A program made the translations under genes and the position numbers. A DNA stretch of 59,599 nt from positions 365,536 to 425,134 of the forward strand of contig NZ_DLFW01000002.1 of the NCBI RefSeq assembly GCF_002482385.1, read 5' to 3'. The DNA comes from Dysgonomonas sp. UBA7710. Its GTDB lineage: Bacteria; Bacteroidota; Bacteroidia; Bacteroidales; Dysgonomonadaceae. The notes below the pieces were generated by a model, which saw only the letters and a list, made by a program, of their open reading frames with translations, searched no databases and was not told the DNA's origin. Shown here in pieces: positions 1 through 8,213 of the stretch (positions are counted from its first letter, which is position 1; the number at the start of each line of letters is the position of its first letter).

Positions 1-27
1 TTGAGACCTGAAATCTTGAAATCCTTA

Positions 28-3000
28 TTATTGCATTTTATAAGTTAGTTTCGTAAGATTGTCTGCTCTGGCAACGACCTTTCCGTTTACCATTACATAA
101 AATCCTTTTCCACGCTTATATTTTTCTCCTGTTCTGTCCCAGACAATCGTGATGATTTTGCCATGATAAGGCACATTGTCCAGACAGAACCAATCCCATT
201 TACCATCAGGAAGGAGTGGATTGACTTCCAGAATCCGGTCGGCCCGCGGGCGTAATCCTATAAGTCCTGATATAATAAGGTCATTAAATGTAGAATGGTT
301 ATAATAGCGGCTGCGTTCCTGATCTCCTTTCAACCAGTAGCCTGTCACTTCATCCTGATATTCGCCGATATATGGACGGCCTCTGTGATGCTGGCTTTCT
401 ACATATAGTTCCATATGACGGAAGTAGATGCTGTCATTTACCACATCCTGCTTATAGTTGTTCAGGACATTGGCCATAGCCGTTAAAGTCTGGGAGGTGG
501 CAAAAGGCCAGATTGCTCCATCCCATTCACAGTTACAACATCCGTGGGTACGGAACAGGGGGTGACGGCGTTCGGCAGTTGTCAGCCCGTAAGGAGCAAG
601 GAATCCTTTCGGTTCGGTTACTTGTTTCCAGGCCTGGGCGTATTCATTCTTTTCATCCGGTAAATTGAAATACCATGGTATGTAACCGATTGCTTCACGT
701 GCCTGGGCAAATTCTCCGGGGGCCCTTAATGTTTCAAAGAAAACACTATCCGTATTCCACAACTGCGTTTGAACAAGATTCTTTATTTCAGCAGCTTTTT
801 CTTCATATTTTTTTACTGCCGCTTCGTCTCCTTTCAATTTTGCTATTTCGGCCAATGCAATGGCATTGCCATACATATAAGAGTTGATGGTAGGGCGGGC
901 ATATTGTTTACGGCGGCCACCGCTGATTGTTTCTTCCATGCCATCCTGTACATCACCCTGCCAGTATAGCCCGCTGGGTAACCTGTGGTCGCCTTCCCAC
1001 TGCGAATATTCATTCTCAATGTCGGGATACATATCCAGCAAATAGTTTTTGTCGCCATCTACCAGATATTTGTTGTATAAAGCATTGGCTGTCCAGCTAC
1101 TGAACTTACGGAGTTTATTCATCGGCTTTCCTTCGTTACCTCTGAACCAGACATGGATATATTGGTTGGTATATTTCTGGTCGTGGAGCCAGCGGCTTTC
1201 ATATACATGATGACCTATCGCGCATGCAATCAGGTTGTACTTATCAGCGTAAGACCTGTTTACCAAAAATTCAGTTATTCCGTACCCAACAGGGGTTTCT
1301 TTGATATGTTTTCTGAACGACCACCATCTGTAATAATACATCTCTTCAAAATTCTTTTGCGGACATTCGAATAATGGAATATTAGCTTTCATCCAGTCCC
1401 AAGATTGAGAATCAGGAATAGCCTGTACAATATTTTCATCTTCCATTGTATTGAAGTAATCTACATAGGATTTGAAGTTACCAGCATCTAATATTGCAGC
1501 CGTTTTAGTCGGGTTCGACGTTTTCAGGTAAGAGATGTAATACGCTGCTTCCGGCTCATCTTCACCGGCGTTCGGCAGATCGGTAAACCTGTCGGCAGGT
1601 GTGTTCGGTGTGGGGTCTAACGGTAGATCCCCGGTGCGGAATACAATTCTTGTTATTGATTCGACAGGATTGAAGAACAAACGGGTAGGAATATTCTTGT
1701 CGTTAATCTTCATTGTCAGGCTTCGGGTAGTTGTATTCAGTGATACCTGGATATTATACACCTGATTGGCTTCATACGGAGTCAATGTATTGTATCTGGC
1801 TCCTGTTTTCAGTTTCATCAGGCCATCATTGTCGAAGATTATACGTGTACAGGCTTCTCCTTTCGCATTCTGAAATTCTATTTGAAGATTTCCTTTATCG
1901 TTTTGCATTGGCAGTACAGTAAAAGAAGCATCTAATGTCTGTGATTCGGGGACTACTCTCTCGGCCTTTGCATAATCGAATAAATCCCAATCCTTAAGCG
2001 ATAGCCAGCGTTTTCCATCGTTACGTTTTTCTATTTTTACCGGAGCCCGGAGCGGACTATATATATTCCATACATCGAGTTCCTTTCCTTCAGGCATGTT
2101 GTCGAATACCTCGTCGGCATGGCTTGTCGCCATATTGGTAACAGGCACACGGATTTTGGCCACCCACATATCTTCTTTATTCATGCTGTATGTTACCCAC
2201 ATATTGCCATCGGGAGGAGTACCGTTGTTCTCCTGTATACCCCTTACATATTGAGGCCCTCTCGATTTGTAATTGCCTCCGTATCGCATAGGGGTGATAT
2301 CTCCGTGCACAAGATACAGATCGGTATATTCCAATCCGTCCATACTTGTAGAAACAGCCAGTGGCCAACGGAATTCGGACGGATTATAAACTGTTGCGAA
2401 TTTCTGATCCGAAGTTCTTTGTCCCCAGATTTTTGCATTACTGTTGACAAAGCCGGGGGCACGCTGTGCCGATTCGGGCCATGTTTTACCACCATCATTA
2501 CTCATGGTTGTAAGCGCGTGTTTCCATAATCCGACAATACGCCCGTCATCCAGCCTGTAATAGCTGAATGCCTTATATGCCTGTATCTTAGGTATGATGG
2601 GGTCGTTCCTGTCGGCTTCTTCTATCCATTGCATCATGTACAGGGGATTGGAAAGAAGTTCGTCGCATGCCTCGACAAATCCTTTATCTTTACTTTTCTT
2701 ATAAAATGGAAAATCCGTATTCTTTTCATTGAATGCGTGATTGTAACGGATAAAATGGATAGGCCCGAATGACCCGTCTTTCTTTATTTCGCGGATAACA
2801 CGTCCGATACCATTGCCGTCGTTGGGGTCATTCTTCATATCCAGAGCAACACCATAATAGCTGATAGCCAAAAGACGTCCGCTTTTTGCTGTGAAAAAAC
2901 CTACACGCTGATGTGTGATCGCGTACAGGTCTTTTGCAACGCCCGGATAATCGGGCTTTGTATATCCGTCAGGCACTTTATACTCAGGAAAAAGTGTTAC

Positions 3001-3345
3001 GGGGGTAGTCCAGTTATAACCATCCTTCGATGTTTGTATCATTGTCCTTGTCGGGGGCACGTGTTCGCCTACCGGAGCGTTCAGATACTCCAGATAAAAT
3101 GTGCCGTTCCAATAGGCGAGCATAGGAGCATGGTTGTATGTCCATCCCAATCCTTCTGCTTTTTCAGGATATTCTCTGTTTGCCCGGAACGTTTGTATGT
3201 TATGTGTCCCTACTGCGGGGCTTAGTTGTCCGTGGTGGTAATCTACATTAGACAATGTTTTCCCTGTATAATGCACGCCGTCTTGTGCTGACGCGGTCAG
3301 GGTTATTGCAATTATAGCTAACGCGATTTTGATTCTTTGGGTCAT
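28..3345 (-). CDS. GH143-GH142-like bimodular enzyme (DHA hydrolase / beta-L-arabinofuranosidase candidate)
   Basis: Exported 1105-residue protein with a signal peptide ending near TASAQ. Residues about 20-430 look like a sialidase-like beta-propeller (SKDGYNW, SNDGGKTW and STSMDG blade motifs). About 430-625 resemble a LamG-type beta-sandwich. About 630-1090 are an (alpha/alpha)6-type domain with the GCCNCEWDGAIWPFATSQ stretch seen in MGH1-like glycosidases. This order and length match what I remember of B. thetaiotaomicron BT1020, where a GH143 propeller removes DHA from the RG-II backbone and a GH142 domain removes the L-arabinofuranose capping it. One polypeptide would thus dismantle chain D. 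It is the last gene of the minus-strand operon, 24 nt after the GH43-type gene. The architecture is seen; the family names are from memory, and the activities are inferred from family and context. Confidence 0.72.
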   Translation of the reverse strand: MTQRIKIALAIIAITLTASAQDGVHYTGKTLSNVDYHHGQLSPAVGTHNIQTFRANREYPEKAEGLGWTYNHAPMLAYWNGTFYLEYLNAPVGEHVPPTRTMIQTSKDGYNWTTPVTLFPEYKVPDGYTKPDYPGVAKDLYAITHQRVGFFTAKSGRLLAISYYGVALDMKNDPNDGNGIGRVIREIKKDGSFGPIHFIRYNHAFNEKNTDFPFYKKSKDKGFVEACDELLSNPLYMMQWIEEADRNDPIIPKIQAYKAFSYYRLDDGRIVGLWKHALTTMSNDGGKTWPESAQRAPGFVNSNAKIWGQRTSDQKFATVYNPSEFRWPLAVSTSMDGLEYTDLYLVHGDITPMRYGGNYKSRGPQYVRGIQENNGTPPDGNMWVTYSMNKEDMWVAKIRVPVTNMATSHADEVFDNMPEGKELDVWNIYSPLRAPVKIEKRNDGKRWLSLKDWDLFDYAKAERVVPESQTLDASFTVLPMQNDKGNLQIEFQNAKGEACTRIIFDNDGLMKLKTGARYNTLTPYEANQVYNIQVSLNTTTRSLTMKINDKNIPTRLFFNPVESITRIVFRTGDLPLDPTPNTPADRFTDLPNAGEDEPEAAYYISYLKTSNPTKTAAILDAGNFKSYVDYFNTMEDENIVQAIPDSQSWDWMKANIPLFECPQKNFEEMYYYRWWSFRKHIKETPVGYGITEFLVNRSYADKYNLIACAIGHHVYESRWLHDQKYTNQYIHVWFRGNEGKPMNKLRKFSSWTANALYNKYLVDGDKNYLLDMYPDIENEYSQWEGDHRLPSGLYWQGDVQDGMEETISGGRRKQYARPTINSYMYGNAIALAEIAKLKGDEAAVKKYEEKAAEIKNLVQTQLWNTDSVFFETLRAPGEFAQAREAIGYIPWYFNLPDEKNEYAQAWKQVTEPKGFLAPYGLTTAERRHPLFRTHGCCNCEWDGAIWPFATSQTLTAMANVLNNYKQDVVNDSIYFRHMELYVESQHHRGRPYIGEYQDEVTGYWLKGDQERSRYYNHSTFNDLIISGLIGLRPRADRILEVNPLLPDGKWDWFCLDNVPYHGKIITIVWDRTGEKYKRGKGFYVMVNGKVVARADNLTKLTYKMQ

Positions 3346-3369
3346 CGTAATATTTTATATTAGAAATAT

Positions 3370-4299
3370 TTATTTTTCCAATAGGGCTTTTAATACACTT
3401 TCGGGAGCTTTGAATATAGTGCCGTGTTTATGGCCGATGGGTATGGATATTTTATCATTGATATCTGTAAATGTTTTAAAGTCTTTTGTAGAAACAGCAT
3501 CATACGATTTTTTCCTGTAAGCATCGAAATAAATCAGCCATTCGTCTCCGGCCTTGACAACAGAAGGTCCTTCCGTAAAGTTCTCCGTGAATTTCTCCGA
3601 TTGGTTGCCGTAAGGTCCAATGGCTGTTTTTCCAAAAGCTATGCGCATATTTCTTTCGGGACGTGTGTTGTCTTTGAATACCAATACATAGTCGGTGGAA
3701 TCACGTTTTACTATCACGGCATCGATTGAACTATATCCCGGGTCGTAAAGCAATTCGGCCTTTGAGAAATCCTTAAAGTCTTTTGTACGGGTATAGTATA
3801 GGCGATGGTTGTTATCTTCGGCTTCCATCCCTTTTTCGAATTTGAATGGAATGGTAGAAGCCCAGACAATAATGAAGTCATTGTTTACGTCATCGTAAAA
3901 CAGTTCGGGCGCCCATACGTTTATAGTAGTCGTATCGAATGCCATAATAGGTATATGTTGCTGTTCCGACCAGTTTATCAAGTCTTTTGATGAAGCATAG
4001 CCAAATGCCGGATCGCCTTTCCAACTGCAAGTCCATACCAGATGAAATGTACCGTCGGGCCCTGCAACAATGCTGGGGTCGCGCATCAATTTCTGAACTC
4101 CGGCTTCCGGTTTGAGGAATATACCGGGTATGCTGTCCCATTTATATCCGTCGTAACTATATAATAATTTTAATCCGTCAGTAGCAGGTTCGCGGAAAGA
4201 AGTGAACATGTACACCTCTTGTTCTTTTTGTTCCTTTGCCGTATTACACGATGTAAAGAAAGCTGTAATGATAAATAAAAATAAAATGCCCTTTTTCAT
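3370..4299 (-). CDS. GH43-type five-bladed beta-propeller glycosidase, lipoprotein
   Basis: A 309-residue protein with a type II signal peptide (FFTSC, lipid cysteine at residue 18), so probably membrane-anchored. The spacing fits a GH43/GH32-like propeller: RDPSI (Asp74) as candidate base, SSIDAVI (Asp193) as pKa modulator, and TEGPS (Glu243) as acid. WAPELFYDD at 129-137 is also typical of these folds. GH43 enzymes usually remove alpha-L-arabinofuranose or beta-xylose; the exact substrate cannot be read. A GH43 gene sits beside the GH143-GH142 gene in B. thetaiotaomicron (BT1021, from memory), and the same adjacency holds here. It lies 18 nt after the beta-helix gene and 24 nt before the GH143-GH142-like gene. 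Confidence 0.75.
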   Translation of the reverse strand: MKKGILFLFIITAFFTSCNTAKEQKEQEVYMFTSFREPATDGLKLLYSYDGYKWDSIPGIFLKPEAGVQKLMRDPSIVAGPDGTFHLVWTCSWKGDPAFGYASSKDLINWSEQQHIPIMAFDTTTINVWAPELFYDDVNNDFIIVWASTIPFKFEKGMEAEDNNHRLYYTRTKDFKDFSKAELLYDPGYSSIDAVIVKRDSTDYVLVFKDNTRPERNMRIAFGKTAIGPYGNQSEKFTENFTEGPSVVKAGDEWLIYFDAYRKKSYDAVSTKDFKTFTDINDKISIPIGHKHGTIFKAPESVLKALLEK

Positions 4300-4317
4300 A
4301 AATGTAATTCGTATATG

Positions 4318-7300
4318 TTATTTTCTGACAAGCCAGAGTACTGCTTTTTTTGCTTGAATATTAGCTGTGCTTCCTCCTTTTATTTGTTGCTTGTCTTTGC
4401 TCATTTCTCCTGTTTTGGCGTCGATTTGGTAAAGGTCATAAGTGTTCTTAGTGCCGCTCAGGTCGATAGAGATGGTTTTATTATCGGAATATATAATATA
4501 TCCTACCGCGGGATTACCCAATACATATTGTCCGTCTGTATTCATTTCGGTAATAATGCTCATAGCCGATGCGTCTTTGAGGAATCTGCTGTCGCTTATC
4601 TTAGGCAGGCAGGCCAGAGAGCCTTGTGCCATAAATACTGCCCATGCTTGTTGCGGATAAGTACTTGAATAAAAGGTAACCGCTTTGTCCGGAAATTTCT
4701 GTCTGTATTCACTGACCGCCCGATATGCCGAGTTAAAATCAATACCTCCCGGTTTCACTAGTCTTGCATGCTGACGGGGTGCCAGATTCAGACCGCCTTC
4801 GGGTGCATATGTAGAGCCATCGTTACGGTAAAACCAGTAACGTATGTCTATGATGTCTACGATTTTGGAGCGGACAGGGTCGGCAAGGATGGCATCCTGT
4901 ACATCTTTTGTTGTACTAAGTGCAATCAGTTGTTTTTCTCCTGTTTCGGTTTCCCACTCGGCAATGACATCCAACCAGAATTGCACGAAATGGATAGGCC
5001 CTGTGTACTCTTCGCTTATCAACTGTATTACGCTGTTTGTTCCCCTGAAATTGTTGAGGCATTGCCGTATATATGCACGATGAAGTACACGTCTTACAGG
5101 ATGGCTGATATCGTAAAACTGCTCAGCCAGGAAAATACGTTTATCTCCTGCATAGGGAGCAGGTTCTGGAAACCCTGTATTGTTAATGTTATTGGCAGGA
5201 CGCCATGGACTGTCAGCCCAGTGGGCTCCGGCTTCGATAATATTGTGCTGGAAATAATTCTGATGCATGAGTATCAATCCGTCATTATCGGCGATCTGAG
5301 CAAACCGATGCAGCCGCGACCAATACCAGTCATTATATTTTGTGATATCATATTTGCTCAACCCGTCATAAGCCGTGCTTTGTCCGCTACGGGCAAAAGG
5401 CTGTTCATAGAATGGCGGCCATACCTCCCCGTTGATACGGCGTACCCGCTCATGGTCGTCGCGACGGCGGTCGTACCATAAACCATAATTATGGTCGATA
5501 GCGATAATGTTGTTCTTTTGCATCCATGAAGCGACGGAATCCAGGTCGTCGGTCAGCCCTGTACCTGTTCGCCCGGGTACAAAGCGTGTAATATGGGGAC
5601 TGGCCGATTTGGCCAGATATGCCGGTTGGACTGTTCCGTTCCACCACTGGATATTATGCTTGTATCCGGTTTGGACACTATTGTTTCTGGTTAGCCAGCC
5701 ATTTGTAATGGCTAGAGGATAAACCGGTAGTTTTTTCTCTGAAATTTTTTCTTTGAAAGTAAATATTACGGCTTTATCATTCGCTGGAAATTCCTGTTTT
5801 GCGACTACACTGTCGATCCATTCGCTTAATGTGACAGGAGCCTGATAAGCCTGTTTTGTAAGCTCTGCCGCTACTGCCACAGATGGAGAACTCGAAGCTT
5901 CCGAACTTACAGGCAAAAGATTAGCCCTGTTCTGATACGACTCGCCGAGTCTTTCTTCCAGTTGTTGATAATACAGACTACGGGGATTTATATGATTATT
6001 GCTTTCATTCCAATATCCATCACCGGAAAATTCAGCCCAGGTGCCAAATGCCCAGTTTTGAGCAGTTGGTGGTGCAAAGCACTCAACAAGGGATGCCGAG
6101 CATTGCCAGAATACGCTGTTTGCCGCGTTCCATCCGGTCCCCTGTGCTTCATGCATCCTGTTTTTGTAGCTCAGGGCGTTGCCGTTTACATTCACTATAT
6201 CGAATAATACGCCGGAGGCCCAACTGTCCACAGGGCCACTGAAACTGTATGGTAATTCCGATTCGCACTGCACAAAAGCATTGGGTCCCGGAGCACAGAA
6301 TCCTACAGCAAAGTCATGGTATCCCTCCTCTGAATACAATCGTTGGAAAAGACACTGCTGGCCGGAAGTAAAGAATGTATAGCGGCGTTGCCCTCCGATT
6401 TCGGAAACAGGGGCAAACGATTTACAATTTTCAACTGTTATTCTTTTTGCTGTTTCCTGCACGGTAACGGCAGAACCTGCAAAATGGCGGAATGTAATAT
6501 TTCGTACCCATGCATCGCATATATTTTCCATCGAAATAGCTACCCATGAATGAGCTTCATCTTTCATGTTATTCTTATCATATTCGGATATGCATGATAG
6601 GTTTTCTATTCCGACATTATTTATACGTCCGTTCCATGTATAAGGTATTACAAAGCCGCCTCCGTATTTTTTGTCTAAAGCAGTGGTGAGCGGGGCATCT
6701 ATCGTTATTCTATTGCCTGCGACGGAAATAATAGTCCTGTCCCAATATAAGTCCTGTTCTCCCGCTTTCCATCCGAGGGCGGTTATTCCCCCTCCGAAGT
6801 GGTTTGTTCCTAATTTGTTTATCCATTCGGTAGTAGATGGGCGATGAATAAATATTTTATCTCCTGTTTTCAGGTTATGTCCTGTTTTCAGGTTATGTCC
6901 TGTTGCGATGTTTAGTGTCAATGAATTTACCGGTACATAATTGTCCGTTATTTCTATTGCAGCGTCTTTTGTCAGGTCTTTTTGCCCTTCGATTTGAATG
7001 AGGGTTCTCCGGTCTTTTCCGGTGGCTATGAGGCTTGTTCCTTTATCGCCCATTCCGGCTCCGCGGAGAATTGTTCCTGAACGCGTGATATTCAGGTTTC
7101 CTGATATATGGTATGCTCCCGGTTGGAGGAGAACTACCCCTCTGATTCCGGCCTTGTCGGGTTCTTTATTCCCAATGTAATCAATGGCATTTTGTATAAT
7201 CTTTGTGGCATCTCCATCCGTATGAGGAATGATTATAGTAGCCGCGGGGTAGGGGACAGGCATTTCTCCGGCCATATATCCGGCATAGGAGAAATCGGGA

Positions 7301-7446
7301 ATCCGGTTTCCTAAGCTGTCAGGAGTGTAAGAAAGCCTGCCATCTTTCAGTTCTAAAGGAGGAACAGGCTTTTCCGCTTTCTTATTCTGAGCGGAAGTAT
7401 ATCCGCCCAAAATAAGAAGAAGTATTATGAAATATGATTTTTTCAT
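4318..7446 (-). CDS. Large exported beta-helix protein with C-terminal barrel-like region (DUF6298-like), function unknown
   Basis: A 1042-residue protein with a signal peptide (cleavage near TSAQ). Residues about 60-480 read as a pectate-lyase-type right-handed beta-helix (VVLLQPGAYHISGN, GIENLSCISEY, NICDAWVRNITFRHF). The C-terminal ~450 residues are rich in aromatics and acidic/His motifs (DHNYGLWYDRRRDDHERVRR, LMHQNYFQHNIIEAG, SEEYTGP), suggesting a barrel-like catalytic domain. It resembles proteins I have seen annotated with DUF6298, but I know of no assigned activity. It lies between the DUF3826 and GH43-type genes of the same operon, so it probably acts on the same pectin. An in-frame 18-bp tandem duplication near residue 190 (TGHNLK twice) marks recent length change. 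It could be a lyase, a glycosidase or a scaffold. Confidence 0.6.
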   Translation of the reverse strand: MKKSYFIILLLILGGYTSAQNKKAEKPVPPLELKDGRLSYTPDSLGNRIPDFSYAGYMAGEMPVPYPAATIIIPHTDGDATKIIQNAIDYIGNKEPDKAGIRGVVLLQPGAYHISGNLNITRSGTILRGAGMGDKGTSLIATGKDRRTLIQIEGQKDLTKDAAIEITDNYVPVNSLTLNIATGHNLKTGHNLKTGDKIFIHRPSTTEWINKLGTNHFGGGITALGWKAGEQDLYWDRTIISVAGNRITIDAPLTTALDKKYGGGFVIPYTWNGRINNVGIENLSCISEYDKNNMKDEAHSWVAISMENICDAWVRNITFRHFAGSAVTVQETAKRITVENCKSFAPVSEIGGQRRYTFFTSGQQCLFQRLYSEEGYHDFAVGFCAPGPNAFVQCESELPYSFSGPVDSWASGVLFDIVNVNGNALSYKNRMHEAQGTGWNAANSVFWQCSASLVECFAPPTAQNWAFGTWAEFSGDGYWNESNNHINPRSLYYQQLEERLGESYQNRANLLPVSSEASSSPSVAVAAELTKQAYQAPVTLSEWIDSVVAKQEFPANDKAVIFTFKEKISEKKLPVYPLAITNGWLTRNNSVQTGYKHNIQWWNGTVQPAYLAKSASPHITRFVPGRTGTGLTDDLDSVASWMQKNNIIAIDHNYGLWYDRRRDDHERVRRINGEVWPPFYEQPFARSGQSTAYDGLSKYDITKYNDWYWSRLHRFAQIADNDGLILMHQNYFQHNIIEAGAHWADSPWRPANNINNTGFPEPAPYAGDKRIFLAEQFYDISHPVRRVLHRAYIRQCLNNFRGTNSVIQLISEEYTGPIHFVQFWLDVIAEWETETGEKQLIALSTTKDVQDAILADPVRSKIVDIIDIRYWFYRNDGSTYAPEGGLNLAPRQHARLVKPGGIDFNSAYRAVSEYRQKFPDKAVTFYSSTYPQQAWAVFMAQGSLACLPKISDSRFLKDASAMSIITEMNTDGQYVLGNPAVGYIIYSDNKTISIDLSGTKNTYDLYQIDAKTGEMSKDKQQIKGGSTANIQAKKAVLWLVRK
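6863..6904. repeat. 18-bp in-frame tandem duplication
   Basis: The 18-nt unit CCTGTTTTCAGGTTATGT occurs at 6863-6880 and again without change at 6881-6898, followed by a 6-nt partial copy. It sits inside the beta-helix gene and adds six residues (TGHNLK) in frame. Identical copies suggest a recent slippage event. Confidence 0.95.
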
Positions 7447-7482
7447 GTTTTAAGATATTCGATATAATTTAATGATTGAATA

Positions 7483-8130
7483 TCATTTGTTTTTCTGCTC
7501 TTCAATACGTTTGTTCCAGTTTTCGCGTTCTTTTTGGATGTTATATCCTCTTTGTGATAAATAATTATTGAATCGGCCTTTATATTTGCCAAACCATTCA
7601 TGTTTTTTGTTGGAAGAAGAGGCGCTCATTGCATACTCTCTTGCTTCAACCAGCCATGCGTACAACTGATCTTTTTCTTCTTGTTTGAGGGCTGGAATCA
7701 TATCGAGATAAGAATCGTAGGTGACTTTTACAACACCGTATGTCATACCGTCTTTAATCTTCTCTATCTGGTCATTGGTCAGATAAGTTGATAATGCTCC
7801 TATGTATGCACAATGTAGTTTATACAATTTAGCGTCGGTTTCATCTTCTATGTTTTTGATGGTAATTCCACGTTGTTCTTTATCTGAAATGTCGCTTTTT
7901 GCGGTTTTTATCAGTGCCTCGGAATTATCGTGGATAGCTCCCAATCCTTTGTATTGATTAGTAATAATATCTGTAACCTTGTCGTAAATTTCCTGATTTC
8001 GTATGCCCAGGGTTTTTACGATTTTATCAGCTCTTTGTTGCAGAACTTTGTTGTATTCTTCTTCCTTATTCTGAGAAAACAGAGATATGGCGATGAAAAG
8101 AAATAGCAGAATAGAAAATGTCTGTTTCAT
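7483..8130 (-). CDS. DUF3826 family exported protein
   Basis: I start this gene at 8130, where MKQTFSILLFLFIAI gives a clean signal peptide; the ORF extends 23 residues further upstream without one. The product is about 215 residues, helical and charged, with RADKIVKTLGI and the repeated YGVVKVTYDSYLDM type of text I associate with DUF3826. That family is often encoded beside pectate lyases in Bacteroidota, as here (PL1 gene 83 nt upstream, beta-helix gene 36 nt downstream), but has no known activity. Mature N-terminus would follow SLFSQ. It may be a small periplasmic binding or chaperone-like partner of the pectin enzymes; that is a guess from context. Confidence 0.7.
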   Translation of the reverse strand: MKQTFSILLFLFIAISLFSQNKEEEYNKVLQQRADKIVKTLGIRNQEIYDKVTDIITNQYKGLGAIHDNSEALIKTAKSDISDKEQRGITIKNIEDETDAKLYKLHCAYIGALSTYLTNDQIEKIKDGMTYGVVKVTYDSYLDMIPALKQEEKDQLYAWLVEAREYAMSASSSNKKHEWFGKYKGRFNNYLSQRGYNIQKERENWNKRIEEQKNK

Positions 8131-8213
8131 AAAAGTATTTTGAGTATTGAAAAGATTGACGGTACATAAATATATCTGTAATTTATTATGTACCATCAAT
8201 CCGGAGTCTTAAA

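Noticed and set aside
2119..2529. A 136-codon open frame opposite the GH143-GH142-like gene
   Set aside because: It lies wholly within a well-supported gene, has no signal peptide, domain or start context, and looks like an antisense shadow.
28..3345. True sialidase acting on sialic acid
   Set aside because: Sialidase-like blades are present, but the second (alpha/alpha)6 domain and the pectin context fit the GH143-GH142 type better.
4768..5481. A 237-codon plus-strand frame opposite the beta-helix gene
   Set aside because: Composition is Cys/Tyr-rich without domain features; the minus-strand frame explains the sequence with a signal peptide and beta-helix motifs.
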